Assembly: GCF_001540865.1 (NCBI RefSeq) | Contig: NC_033639.1 | Location: 3,438,574-3,502,573, forward strand | Direction of reading: 5' to 3' | DNA length: 64,000 bases | Source: Ananas comosus | Taxonomy: Eukaryota > Streptophyta > Magnoliopsida > Poales > Bromeliaceae | Shown here: piece by piece, positions 13,201 through 27,150 of the stretch | Position numbering within the stretch: position 1 is the stretch's first letter | Layout: the number at the start of each line of letters is the position of its first letter | The notes under the pieces: generated by a model | Told to the model about the DNA's origin: nothing | What the model saw: the letters and a program-made list of their open reading frames with translations, nothing else | Databases searched by the model: none | Program-made: the position numbers and the translations under genes

Positions 13201-16200
13201 TTTCTAATTTCTTAGAATATATCTTTATTAAATGTTTCACACTTTATATTAAGATAAGTACTTACTAATTTCAAAAAAATAGAGTTTTGAGTCGTGCCAT
13301 TGGCATGGGGTTCATATCATGTCATGGTGGGCACGACCTGTGCCGATGGAAACTTAAATCCTCGACTAAAAGTTTGAGGGACCTTTCTTGAAATGATCTA
13401 CTGTCTTGAAAAGGATATATACATTTTTGCATAAATTGCTCATTAAAATCAAATAGGAAATATAGCTTTGTGGTACTTGCTTGTACACCGGAGAGAGACT
13501 GTAACGACCCAGCCCACTAGCAACAATAATTCGTTGGGCCCAACCACCGGCCCAAAATGCTTAAGCCCAGTTATTATTACTAGTGTCTAAGTCTCTTATA
13601 AACCCAATAACAACCCCTTTCCCATCCGATGTGGGACTATTGGGGTGTCACAAACTCCTCCCGTTAAGGCCCTGACGTCCTCGTTAGTCCAATCACACAC
13701 ACAGCCCAAGATCACCAGGCGATGTGAGACTCGTCTCGCTAGCCCGTCATCCAGACCTTGGCTCAGCCGAGACTCGCCACACATGTCTAGCTGGTGAACC
13801 GGCTCTGATACCAAATGTAACGACCCAGTCCACTAGCAACAATAACTCGTTGGGCCCAACCACCGGCCCAAATTGCTTAAGCCCAGTTATTATTACTAGT
13901 GTCTAAGTCTCTTATAAACTCAATGACAACCCCTTTCCCATCCGATGTGAGACTATTGGGGTGTCACAGAGACCCTATGGCTAGGTTACATGGCCACGGC
14001 TTGCGTCTTACGCAATCTAGACATGGGACGTGTGGCGGATGCGCAACAACAGGTGTCCATTGCGTGCTTGGGATTTAAAATGGGAGGAAAAAAAAGATGC
14101 AAAGAGGACTCGCGTGCATCACGTGAGCCGTCTTTGCATAGGAAGAGTTCCAAGGTTTTTAACAATGGGAAATATCTTTGTCTGCACTTAGTGTATCCTT
14201 AACTATTTTACACCACAGTCAATATTTGATTAATGCTTTAAAATTAAAATCTAATTTAACATATATGATTTATTATATATAAAGATATATTTACAAATAA
14301 AATAATTTGGAAAAATCTAATACTTAAATGTTAACTAGTTCCAAATATCAACAAAATTAAAAAGGACTGTTGCTCAATTTATTAAAAATTTTATTAAAAA
14401 ATTTATAAATTTTGATGCATAATTTTTTTTTTTTTGTTGATGTTATATAATCCATCTAAATAAATTTGGTTGAAAATTTTGTTGTGCTCTGTGTGGTGAA
14501 AGAGATCTACTTGTGAACTTGGTACAGGTAAATATATCACCAATTCATGCCTGGCTTTGTAGGGTGTATAAATAGAATTCATTTACTAATTTAAAATATT
14601 ATAATATTTTGTACATAATATTTTATAGTATATTTAAAAAGTAATATTTAAATGTTTGCCTTGCCTTGTCTGTGTCCTAATTTTTAAGTTGCCGAGTCAC
14701 CGTGATAGCATCATGTCATGTCCCGTGTTCATGCCCATATCCGTGTAACATAGCTCTACGGTGACTTGGATGCTTCCTTTGAAATTGAATAGCGGGATAG
14801 ATATCGCAGATGGATGTTTTATATATACACCGATGCAATTGATAACTCGTTGCAGTTGAAGAGGATATTGTACATTTGTGATGGAGACTCTATGGCAAGG
14901 ATTAAAGTGTTGTAGCACGAGGACGTGCCGGTTGTCGCCTGGCACGGTACGGCACAAGTACGCCTCCGTGTCGACACGTGGCACGCTTGCGTGCCAATGG
15001 ATACGCATGACCTTCTAATAGCACGTTTTGGCATGAGTTTTTTTAGTTTTTTTTGTTTTCAATAAACTCTTATAAATCTATTTTGAAAGATCTAGAAAGA
15101 TAATTATAAATATTGGCTATATATTGTTTAATATACTCCGCAATTAATATAGTGGTAGATTTTTTATATATGTAAAGCAAAATATAACTATAACTTATGG
15201 AGAATAACAATTAAAAATAGATTAACTTTGAAAATTATTTTGATTTTACCTTTTTTCATAACCTAAAAAAATTATAGAATACAAAATTACAGAAAATTAC
15301 TTTTTCTTAAAATTTTAGTTGAATTTGTAAAATACATCCATATTGATTGGACGCAATGCTGCATAATGGCTAGATTAACTAGAACAACACTATAATTGCT
15401 CCAATAATTTCTTTTAATCATGAATCTTTTAAAAATATTTATTAAAAATTGAAGAAAAAATTAATTTTTATTAAAATTTTTAAGAAAAATTGTGAGATCT
15501 ATTCATAAAAATTTAACAATAAATCACAGGACGAATAATTAAGAAAATTTAACTATCAATTGCTTCTATTTAGTTTTTTATTTTATTAGCATTTTTCGTC
15601 TTCTAAATTCGAAAATAGAATTGGCGAAGTTAAAAAACTTTTGTCGTAAATCTCATACCCAATGCTAGATTTATCCAAAATAATTAAAAATCAGACTATA
15701 TAATGACTTTCTATTTTTAAATTTTTGTAAGCTATAAATAAAAATTTGCATAATTTGAAAGTTCTGCAAAACATGAACTTTATAAGTTAAAAATATTTAA
15801 GATGTATGAAAAACAATTTAAAATTGTAAATTGTAAAATTTCCAAGTGATTAAATAGAAACAAAGTAGAAATGGAATGAATTGGAATAGAAAATTAGGGA
15901 AAAAACTATAATAAGAAAGTGGAGGAAAAAATAGAAAGCAAAAAAAAAGAGACAGAGTTAGTGAGAAAAAAAGGAAACACTGATAGAGTGAGTTGTGGAG
16001 AAGAAAAGGTAGAAGAAAACGAGAGAGAGGGATGTGTGTGAGGGCAAAAAGAAAAAAAAAATGTAAAAGTAGGCCAAAGCAAAAAAAAAAAAAGAAAAAC
16101 AAAAAAAAGGGTTAAAACTTAAAATGCTGCGCAGCGGCACTATGCCGCGATACCCAAATTGTATCGCTCTATCTCGCGCGATTTCCTTTAGGTATCGCGG

Positions 16201-19200
16201 TACGGGGGTTCCAAGAGAAACCCCCTTGTACCGTGTCCCGTAATTGGTGGCACGGCACGTATTGGCACAGGGCGATACTTTAAACCTTCCTCTATGGTGA
16301 TGTGGATGCTTCCTTTGAAACTGAAGGGTTAGATGCTGAAGATGGACGTTTTATAGATAATAGATGTTTTATAGATACACTGTTGCAATGACAAGTGTAT
16401 TGCCTAACGGCATTTTTTGCAACAATCAAATGCATAATACTGGTTTTTTATTTTTGTTGAGTTATATCAAATATAAATATGCTTTCCTACTTTCCATCTG
16501 ACAAGGCCCTTTAATTTTTTGACACTTTTAAACCATTTATACTAGAATTATTTACCACATTGTCCTCAAGAAATATTTTCAGTACAAAATACTTAATACA
16601 TGAAATTCAAACCTCTTTCACAAGTAATCGATATTTTCTTATCGCTTGTCTATCAAACTCGTTGTTAAAATGCAAATTGGTGTTGATTTTTATTCTTTTA
16701 CATTTTCTTATCTAGGGTGCCAATTATTGGAGGAAGGGAACTTGACCTTCATCGATTTTTTATTGAGGTTACATCTCGAGGTGGAATTGAAAAGGTAAGG
16801 GAAAAAACAATGTCGTAACTTTAGCATCAAAGTTTACATTTAGCTTCCATTTGTTAATCTATAACAATTTGGTTAGGTTAAACTTGCATGTTTTAACATT
16901 TTGCTAATAAATGTATTTTTTGATACTAAAATATTTAGTATGTTACACATGAAATTTTGCTATCAATAATTGGTATTTTTGTTAGGAAGCATTTCTTGCT
17001 AAATGTTTCACATTAATTAGCTAAGCATTACTTCAGCTTGGGGTTGCGCCACTTCATTTCACCCATATCGTACTATATTTTCATATATGATCCACATACT
17101 TCCTTAAAATGATTAAGAGCCTTTCTAGTGTTATTTCTTTCTTGTGTCACTAGTTAGATTCATTTTAATTTCAATTTTCATCCAGTCCAAAAGTCATCAT
17201 ATTCGTATCTCCGTGTGACAAACTGAGAGTTTTGCTGCAAGTAGGCTGGGAAAATGTGTGCTTTTGTCACACCCCGAGCTCCAACAAAAGCTTACCTAGC
17301 ATGAGCATTGACCCGCTGTATATACAAGGTACCCCCGATGCGCACAAGGCGTCTACAGCAAGGATTTAATTGCCCATCGGCATGGGCCGTATCCACTGTG
17401 CCGTATTGTGCCAACAAGAAACTGGCACGATACAATTCCTGTACTGATGGCATAGCTCAGAACCCTCTATTCGATAAATTAGTAAGTGATTTTCTCAATA
17501 AAGTTCAAAAGATTTGATAGAAATACATAATAAATAGTTAGAATATTTTGTTGCAGAAGAAAATAAATATTTCATGTCATTATGTGTCGGCACACATATA
17601 TTGCCGACACATGTATTTTTTGTGATTGGCACGCATCGGCACGGCTCGGCACGCACCGTGCCGTATTGTGTCGGCAAGTTTTCGGCACGACCTTGTGCCA
17701 CGACACTTAAATTCTTGGTCTACAGACACAATTCACAAAGATGATGTGCATATCCTAATATGGTAATCAGTGCAAATGACAAAACCTAAACTGGAAAAGA
17801 TGTACATCAAGCAACAATCATCTCCAAATCAACTCTCAAGTACAAGATATATTACATACAAAAACTCTAGGAGGTACATCTGAACAAGTCTCTAGCACAT
17901 CTCAAGGAAGTTTAACAAGAATAATTACACGAACTACATCCAAAATGAAAGGTGCATCGGGTCCACCTCTAAGAATGCTTGGTTGGGCCGGCTCTAACTA
18001 GACAGCGACTCCCTTGCCGCGATCCCTACCCTCTCTCACTGCGGAAGGCTATGAAATAAAAATAATCAACAAATGGGGGTGAGAACTATAAACATATAGT
18101 TCATAAGGTCTCATACATCTTAATTATAACAAGTATAGTGATAACCAACAATGCAAGGAATATCCATCTCTACTCGACTATAATGCAAGTATATGAGCTA
18201 ACTAATGGTACCACCAATTGTGCTACTAGCAAGGAAACTCATAAAGCAATCATATGGCCTCTACTATAGAGCAATCATAATTCGTGCGTAGAATGATGAA
18301 CCCACATGCTAATAATTCACAAATAGTCTAATTAGCATGCTAAATAATGGAATGATTTCAACATATGGAGTTAATGACATAGAGGGAGTGGACCAATTCT
18401 GGTGAGGTCGAACACACCAGATGGTCCACGAAACTTGTTCGTTCCTTAAATCAGAGTTGTCCACCAATTTCCTTAAGCCCTATGAAAAGTTCCCAAGGGC
18501 CCACAACATCTTAAAATGTTCTCCACGGAATTCACCAAAATCTCAAGGAAAATGAGTGTAAAATATCTCAACTCAAGAAATCCTTATCCAAGCTTAAAAT
18601 TAAAGCAATGAGGCTTCAATTCCAACCTGTATAATTGTTCTAAACACATCAATTCCATACCAAAAGTCTTCAATTGAAAATTCCCAAAATAAAACCTAGT
18701 TTTCACAAAATGAGAAATTCTACCAAAACCTCGCAATTCTACAATTTAGAGGTGCTAAGAAGTTTACTAAGCTCAATACAAGCACTAACCGTCAAGTCCA
18801 AGTGTTGAGGATGAAGTTTGGAAGCTCCAACGACTCTCTTTCTAAGCCCAAGCTCCCTACTTTGCTCCACAAGATCCTAGTCCCATGGAGAAGAAGATAG
18901 CTAAGTGGAAATGCAAGGAAAGGAGAAGAGAGGAAGAAAATGGAGAAGGGAAGAGAACCCTACAACTCCAAAGCGCCTGCTGCGTTTAGGAGAGTTGGGA
19001 TGGGGGTGACATATATAGGTTACCACAATATCCAATAAGTCCCCCAAAATTGGGAATTGCAAGCTGTGTGTAAACAGGTTCTGCACCATTGCGTATCGGT
19101 ACATGAAATTGAATACCCTCACATAGCTCAAGTGTTCCGGTACTGAGAATCTAGTTCCGCAGAATCCAAACGTTGGAATTTCTAATTTTCTACTGTGTTT

Positions 19201-22200
19201 CGGTACACAGTAAATCAATATCGGTACATAGGAAATCAGTACCGGTACTCAAGTTGAGTTCCTCAAAACTCGAAAGCCACTCAAGCCAGTCTTCTATTGA
19301 GTCCCAGTACACCTCAACCAGTATGGGTACACAATACTAAAACTGCTAACTTTAAAGAATTTGGTCTCCGAAGTCTGTTTTCATGCCATTTAAGCATCGA
19401 AAACACACTCAAGCTCTCCAAACTCAGCCAAAATCTCCAAAATAGTATTAAATGCTATTTCTCTCACTAAGACTTCGTAATTTGCAAAAGTCTAGTGTAC
19501 TATATCCTCCCCTTCTAAAAATGAGTCGTTCACAAAACTAAAAATTAAATATTTCTATTCACCATCTAAAAAATATGAGGAAACGCTCCTGACGCGCACT
19601 CTCTAGCTCCCAATGAGCTTCGCGCTTCATTATTGTCCCAAAGCACTTTCACATAAAGTATTTCACGATTCTGAAGCTTTCTCACTTCGCAAACCAAAGT
19701 CTGCCTGGAAGCTCTTCAAACCCCAAATCCTCTCGTAGCTGTAACAAGCAAAGTCCACCACCCAGGATAGGTCGAACACCTATCTTCGGAGTATTGAAAC
19801 ATGAAATACAATGTGTACTTATGACACGCTACCGGGCCTACACGCTTCAAAACCTCAAACGGCCCAATGAATTGAAGTTCAACTTCCTATGAATGCCAAA
19901 TCTCTTGATTCCTGTAGTCAGCAATACTTTCAAGAAGACCTAGTCTCCTACTTGGAGCTCCAATCCATGTCAACGTTTATCCGCATAGCTCTATTTGACT
20001 TTGTACTCTAGTCAAAAGTTCACGTGCAAGCGATCTTTGTTCTCGACTTCTCGAAGTACATCGGGCCCAAAATCAATCTCTCTCCTACCTCACTCCAATG
20101 AAGTCATTTCGTTCATAAAAAATCTCAAAAGGTGCCATCTTAATACTTGCTTGATAACTATGGTTATAAGCAAACTCTGGTATAGGTGGGTGCTGACGCT
20201 GTCACGCCCCGCCCCGTTGCACAGCGGAGGTTATGCGGGCTCGTGCACAGATCCGTCGAAAGGATTAAGTTTTCTTTATCCGTCCAAGGCGTGAACAAAA
20301 CCAATACTTTGAATTTCACCCAAGAAAAATAACATAACATAGTTTTGCACGAGGGCTTATCACAAGAGTGAGAATGTAAATCTAACTATTACAACATTGT
20401 CATTCACATTTTACATACATTTTTACACTTCACATAATACATGAATATATTTTTTTCCTCAAAATACAACTTCGTTCTCAAATTACATTTTCATTTCAGA
20501 AATATCTTTACCTTTTTTTACTTATACACGGGTGACCTACACTTAGTGGCTTTAAGGCGCGATGCCCACACCTCGGTTCGGTGCCGCTCCGCTTGTGGTT
20601 GGCTCTGCAAAACAGGGGGTGAGAATTAAAAGAAGATTTCAGTGGGTTCGGTCGCCGACCTCGACGATTTTCCCACAAAGTCTAATCAAGGCATAAGTAG
20701 ATACAATAACCAAGAAATAGTAAACAACTACACTATGCATAAACTGGAATAAATACTACTATGCCTTTAAATAATGAAATGAGGTTTTTTGGTTATCTAC
20801 TTTGCTCGGGTATACAGTAAATCAGTACCGATACTCAAGTTGAGTTCCTCAAAACCTGAGAGCCACTCAAACTAGTCTTCTATTGAGCTCCAGTACACCT
20901 CAATCAGTACCAACACACAATACTAAAACTGCAAATTTTGTAGAATTTGATCTCTGAAGTCTGTTTTCGTGCTATTTAAGCATTAAAAACACTCCCAAAC
21001 TCTCCAAACTCAGCCAAAATTTTCGAAATAGTATTAAATATTATTTCTCTAAGACTTCACAATTTGCAAAAGTCTAGTGTGCTACAGCTTTGCTGCTCCC
21101 TACAGGGTTGCAGGAAATGTAGTTTAACTACTCATTTTCATATTCAGTTCACTGCTTAAATATTCATGGGCCTGGATACCTTCGGACAAGTTTTGTCCTC
21201 CATCTTCAGCTGCTAAAATTAGTGAAATTTAGTATATCTTCTAGTCATTGACTATTTATTGCATTGTTGAGTATCAGCTTCCATCTTGATACTTAATGCA
21301 TTTTATAAGCCATGTGTGAAGATGCTCGATTTTAAGCAAGTTTATGACTTCTCTAACTGTTTCTAAAAATTACCCAAAATGATAGCAGTTGATTGTTATC
21401 TGTTTTTATCATTAGATAGCTAATGAAAAGCACAAAGAAGAGAACGATTTTCCTCCTCCTATTATGAGATAGAGTTGATAGAGTAGGTTGTATTGTGCCA
21501 TTTTAGTATGTAATAACTTGCCAAATGCAGAAGTTATTGTCCACGCCCAGTCCATCTGCAAAACTGTGTACTACAATCAAACTATCTCATAATTCAAATC
21601 ATCCAAATTCAGATGAAGAAATGCTACAATAAAGTTGGCCGCAGAGATTGAAGTATAGGATGAAATAGAGGGTAGATGCCAAAATGTTGCATAGATGTGT
21701 GAATGCACTGGGTAAGTAATAAATTGATGGAGCTGTCAGGGCTCGCAGCAAGATGCTTTAAAGTGAATTTGAGAAATTTTATGCCGTAAAATACAAACTA
21801 TCCAGTTTGATCGCCCATTTGCAATAGACCATAGTTTACGTGTCATCATATTTTCTTTTGAATTTGCTATTTGGATGACACGTGGGTGCAGACAAATAAA
21901 TTCTATCACCCAAGTTAACTCGACTGCTATTACTGGCAATGAAAATTGTGTAATAAATATTGATGTAAACAGTGAACACAGTTGATTTTTTTGAGCAATA
22001 AAACTGAATATGCTAGGAATAAACTATTCCTAATTGAAACTAATATTCTAATGGTTTTGAATTCAGAAACATTACTGAAACTATTGACAAAATCAAAACC
22101 ATAAAAACCAAAATTCTTAAATTTCATTTTGAAAATCATTATATGAGATTTAGATTTTTATAACCATGTAAATTGGGAAAGATCATTCCACATTTACAAT

Positions 22201-24451
22201 ATAACGTGTATAATTTGAAATGTTGTTAAAAGATGTACTAAAAGCTAAGATGCAGAATGCCCTTAAGAATATTTGGATTTGCATAATACTCCCCTTGAAA
22301 TTCAAAACCTATCAAGATATTAATCACTTAAAACTTCTTCCATTAGTTTCCGATTACGGTTGATTTGAGAATAGAAAATCAGCTATTATCACTTAAACGC
22401 TTTCTATTAGTCTTCTACTACTGTTAAATTTGAAAATAGAAAATAAATTGAAAATTTTGGCCAAAATCATCAACTATTTTTTGAAAAGAAAACAAAGAAA
22501 GGGATTTTATGCTCTTCGGCTCTTTTTGGTGGTAGGTCCTATTCATTCTTGAAATAGAGTGGTCACTTGTCTAAAATCAAAAGATTCAAAGATTGGGTCT
22601 GGTGCGCCCGTAGGTACTTGGTTTATTATGGCCTTTATTGCTGTTTGGGCCTCCTTTGGTTAAGCTTGTTGGAACCAAAAGCACCCATCTAGTTAAATTA
22701 TTTGTATGCAAGTGAAGTATTGTAGAGGTGGAGAAAATGTTAGATAGCACCAGAAAGAAATGCTAACAAAGCTGAAACTAAAATAGATGCTAACAGAATA
22801 AGCTGGGTCTAGTAGCAAAAAGAAAAATATTATTGTGGTAAGCAAGGTTAACAGCAGATAGTAGAGTCAGCAAGTCTAATTAAACTCCGATCTAAAGTAA
22901 GTGTTTGTTGAGTGCTGGCTGATATAGTCGAGCCTACGTTCCAATCTGTGCCTGGATATGCACATGTATATATGCATACAAGATTCAATTGTAACTACAG
23001 GATTTAAGAAATGTATATATATGTTTACAATTAAATTTGATTCTCGTCTCGGTTCGGTTAAGAGAAGTGTCAAAATTGAGCCAAAACATCCCTTACTTTG
23101 GGGGGTTTCATAGCGGATATGGGGTTTTGTTAGGTTTGGATTTTGATTTGGAACCAATACTCTCTTACTGTGGAGGGTTTTGTAGAAGATATGTGGTCTT
23201 GTTAGGTTTGGTTTTTAGTTTGGAACCAAACCATGAACACTCTTATCTTGGGAGAGTTTCACTATGAGACCCTAGGTAGTTCTATATATAAGATATAATA
23301 GGGCTAAAACTCTTGAACGGTGGCTAGGCCCAAAAAATTAAGAGAGTTAAGCGTGCTAGGATTAGAGTAGTCCTAGGATAGATAACCCCCTAGGAAGTGG
23401 GGCGTCATATTCACAGTGGACGGGGGATAGTGGACACCACCGTAGGTCATAGTGGCTGATATAATCCCATTGTGGGATTCACAGTAAGTTGCTGAAATGT
23501 CTACAGTCCTAGTTGCTTTTGCATTTAAACAATGAACATTATAGAAACAATAGACTAGTTCCAAATATAGAAGCATAGCACTTAAATTTTTTTCCTACAT
23601 CTATGTTTCCAATTGCATTTCTACATACCATGGTGATCAGTGGCTGTCAGTGATCCTTTGTTGCCGCGCTGATAAACCCTTGTGGTCACCACGTGCTTTT
23701 CTCCCCAGATGAAGGAAACCCTAGTTTTCTCAATTCCTATGAGAAACATAAGTGTATATTTCCCTTGGTGCCCACTAAGTATTTTATTTTCGCTAATCAT
23801 GTAATTTCTCAGGTATTTAGTGATTCTAGGCCACAACCACCTACTTAAATTTTTAGATATTGGGGCTTAAACCACCTTATACTGACTTAGTGTATGTTCA
23901 CTACTATAGCAGCTGCTACATCTGTATAGCAGCTGCTATGGTTCTAGTATGCTTAGTTCTGTTGTTTATTACATAATGTAGCATGACACTCTGATACTGC
24001 TATAGAAACTGCTATATCTGCTGTAGTGGCTGCTATCTAGAACATTGATCTTGGGGCATATTGAAGTCAATATTAGAAACATATAGTTTGACTTACTGTA
24101 CAATTTTGTGACTAACCAACTGATCACCTGGCTTAAACTTAGGACGACAATTAACATTGGTTAATAACATAATTTACGTGGTGGAGAATAATTTGACTTC
24201 TATCCTATACTGAAAGCATTCTTAATCATGTTATGTCAATTTATTTACCTTGGCTTAACTGCAGGTGATTGCAGACAGAAGATGGAAAGAAGTAACAGCT
24301 GCTTTTAGCTTCCCATCAACAGCAACTAATGCATCTTTTGTACTGCGGAAATACTACATGTCCTTGTTGTATCATTACGAACAAATTTATGTGTTTGGCT
24401 CAAAAGGGTGGAACTACCCTCAAACTGGTTTGTTCATCTGGTGTCTTGTTA

Positions 24452-24505
<54 letters not shown>

Positions 24506-25042
24506 TCCGGCTACTATACTCTTATGAGTACGATCGCCCTCGTACTCATTAGTTGTTTTCGATGATAGAGCTTCCGAATCGACGATCCATATATTAAACA
24601 TTATCTAGAGCATTTAAAACTTCTAGAAATCAAATTTTATAATTTTTTGACATCATTACCTTACGATCAAAAGCTCACAAAATTGACAATTTTTAACGGC
24701 CGGTATGGGATACTTGCTAGTTTAACGGTGTAAAAGAATTGGAATATGTTGAATTTTTGATAAAAAATTCTATTCACTACCTAGAAAAAGATCAATAACT
24801 CCGATCTTAAATTGAAGGATCCGATCATCCATTTTTAGGACGTCGTTCGATTTTGACCGTTCATTTTATGCCAGTTTGATGGACTTCATTATGATTTTGA
24901 AAAATTACGAAATTTATTTTTTTAAAGTTTCAAATATTCTAGATCATATTTAACGGAGTGAATTGTCGATTCGGAAGCCTTATCATCGAAAATAAGTTAT
25001 GAGTACGAAGGGCCCAATACTGATAAGAGTATAGTAGCCCTA

Positions 25043-25092
<50 letters not shown>

Positions 25093-25298
25093 TTGAGCTA
25101 GAATACTCTCAAAAGTACCATAAAGGTGGTGCTTTTGAGTTTTTAGCCATTGGATGGAGAGATGTGAGGTTGAGATGATGGTGGTAGGTGGTGGTAGGTG
25201 GAATAGTGCCTGATCCAAAGGCTATTAGTAATCAACGAGTAAATCCAAGGGCTAGAAACTTAGAAGCACGGTTGGTGCTTCTAAAAATATTCTAGATC

Positions 25299-25340
<42 letters not shown>

Positions 25341-25802
25341 TGAGGCTACTATGCTATCGGAAGCACGGAGCCTTCCGTGCTTCCAGCTCGTTTTCGATGT
25401 TGCGACTTCCGAATCGTCGATCGGCCCCGTTAAACTTGATCTAGAGTATTTGGAGTACCTAGAAAATAAATTTTATNATAATATGACATTAAAATTTTAA
25501 ATCAAAGATATTGATCTTGTTTTATATAGTATAAAGAATTTTCTATCAAAATTTCACGTGATTTGGATATTTCTACACCGTTAAACTTGCAAACGGCTCA
25601 CTACGGCCATTGAAATTTGTTGATTTTGAGCTCATTCGATCACTAGGCAAATGATATCGAAAAATAATAAAATTTATTTTCTAGGTACTCCAAATACTCT
25701 AGATCAAGTTTAACGGAGCCGATCGACGATTCGAAAGTCACAACATTGAAAACGAGCTGGAAGCACGGAAGGCTCCGTGCTTCCGATAGCATAGTAGCCT
25801 CA

Positions 25803-25850
<48 letters not shown>

Positions 25851-27112
25851 GGTCATCTTCTTCTCATTCTTAGTTTTGGTATTTCATCTTTCTCAATGTC
25901 ATTGCAGCTGGTTATGCACCTTCCGCCAGCACATTCGAGAGATCAATTGAAACTATGTTGCCGTATTGGGAAGCTCAGACTTCTGCGAAAAGACGCAAAA
26001 GAATCAATGGTCTTCTCTCTTTTTCTTCTTTTCCTTCATCCTTTTTTTTTTTTTTAATGGCAATGCTTCCCTACACTATACATGTGCAATAATCTTTTGC
26101 AGTATTCCTTTGGTAGTAGTGCTGCTTCTAGTGTTGTCACCAGCTGATAGTTGGAAAATTGATTTTTTGTCACATAATGAGATCTTTAAAGATTAAACAT
26201 AGAAAATTTTGTCTCCGTTGTGAACGGAATGAGGTATGTGATTATCAAAGGGAGGCTGCAATCTGATATGTTTGGAGGATTGTTTATTCATCAACACCTT
26301 GTTCTTAGTACTTGGATCTTTTGTACTAGGAGGGAGTTCATCTTCTGCAGTTTATCCTTCGGTTGTTGGAGTGATCGATGGAAAGTTTGAGCATGGCTAT
26401 TTTGTCACTGTTACTGTTGGCGGTTTGACCAAATTAAAAGGTGTCCTCTACCACTCTCCTGATTTGGCTGCTACTCGCATTCCGCTATATTCTGGAATGG
26501 CTGATGACACTAATGTGAGGGTTACACGCCATCGCCGGCATAGGAAGAAGCTAAGTACGAGAGATCCCACGCATCCCAAGCCAAACAGGAGCGGTTACAA
26601 TTTTTTCTTTGCAGAGCAGCATGCCAGACTTAAACCGCTTCATCCTGGGAAGGATAGAGAGATAAGCAAAATGATCGGAGATCTATGGAACAAGCTCACT
26701 GATTCTGAGAAAGCTGTAAGAAGTAAAAATATATTGATTGAGAGACGTTTTTGTTTTTTGGGATAATTTCAGATAATGAAAGCTGCAAATGTACTCCAAA
26801 TATTAGCCACCATTTTCTTTTTCTTTTTTCTTCTTTCTTTTAAGCTCTCTTTCAAAACTGAATCTCAGGTATACCAGGAGAGAGGCGTCAAGGATAAGGA
26901 GAGGTATAAGACTGAAATGGCAGTTTACAGAGAAAGGCTCAAAATAGGCCAATCTGTTAGTACTGCAATGCCGATCTTGCAGCGCCCTGCTGAACAAGAG
27001 TTGGAGGTGGGAAATCCTGATGCGAAGGTGGAGATGGATGATGGTTATATACTTCTTTGCGATCAAAATGATAGCAGTATTGACGGGGAAGATGATTCCG
27101 AAGGGAAAGACT

Positions 27113-27150
<38 letters not shown>

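Larger units (their letters stand above)
17265..21086 (-). mobile_element. Internally deleted Ty3/gypsy element, minus strand
   Basis: Target duplication GCTTT flanks the element (17260-17264 and 21087-21091). The left LTR is 17265-19504, starting TGTCACACC. Beside it, TCCTCCCCTTCT (19505-19516) is a reversed polypurine tract. 19517-20199 is a remnant of the integrase C-terminus and chromodomain read on the minus strand. A shortened right LTR spans 20200-21086. The two LTRs share their last roughly 300 bp (19200-19504 and 20815-21086). Gag, protease and RT are gone. Confidence 0.8.

Noticed and set aside
17495..17701. Small frame in the 17.4-kb region
   Set aside because: It lies wholly within the hAT-like MITE and its LTR host and has no conserved sequence.
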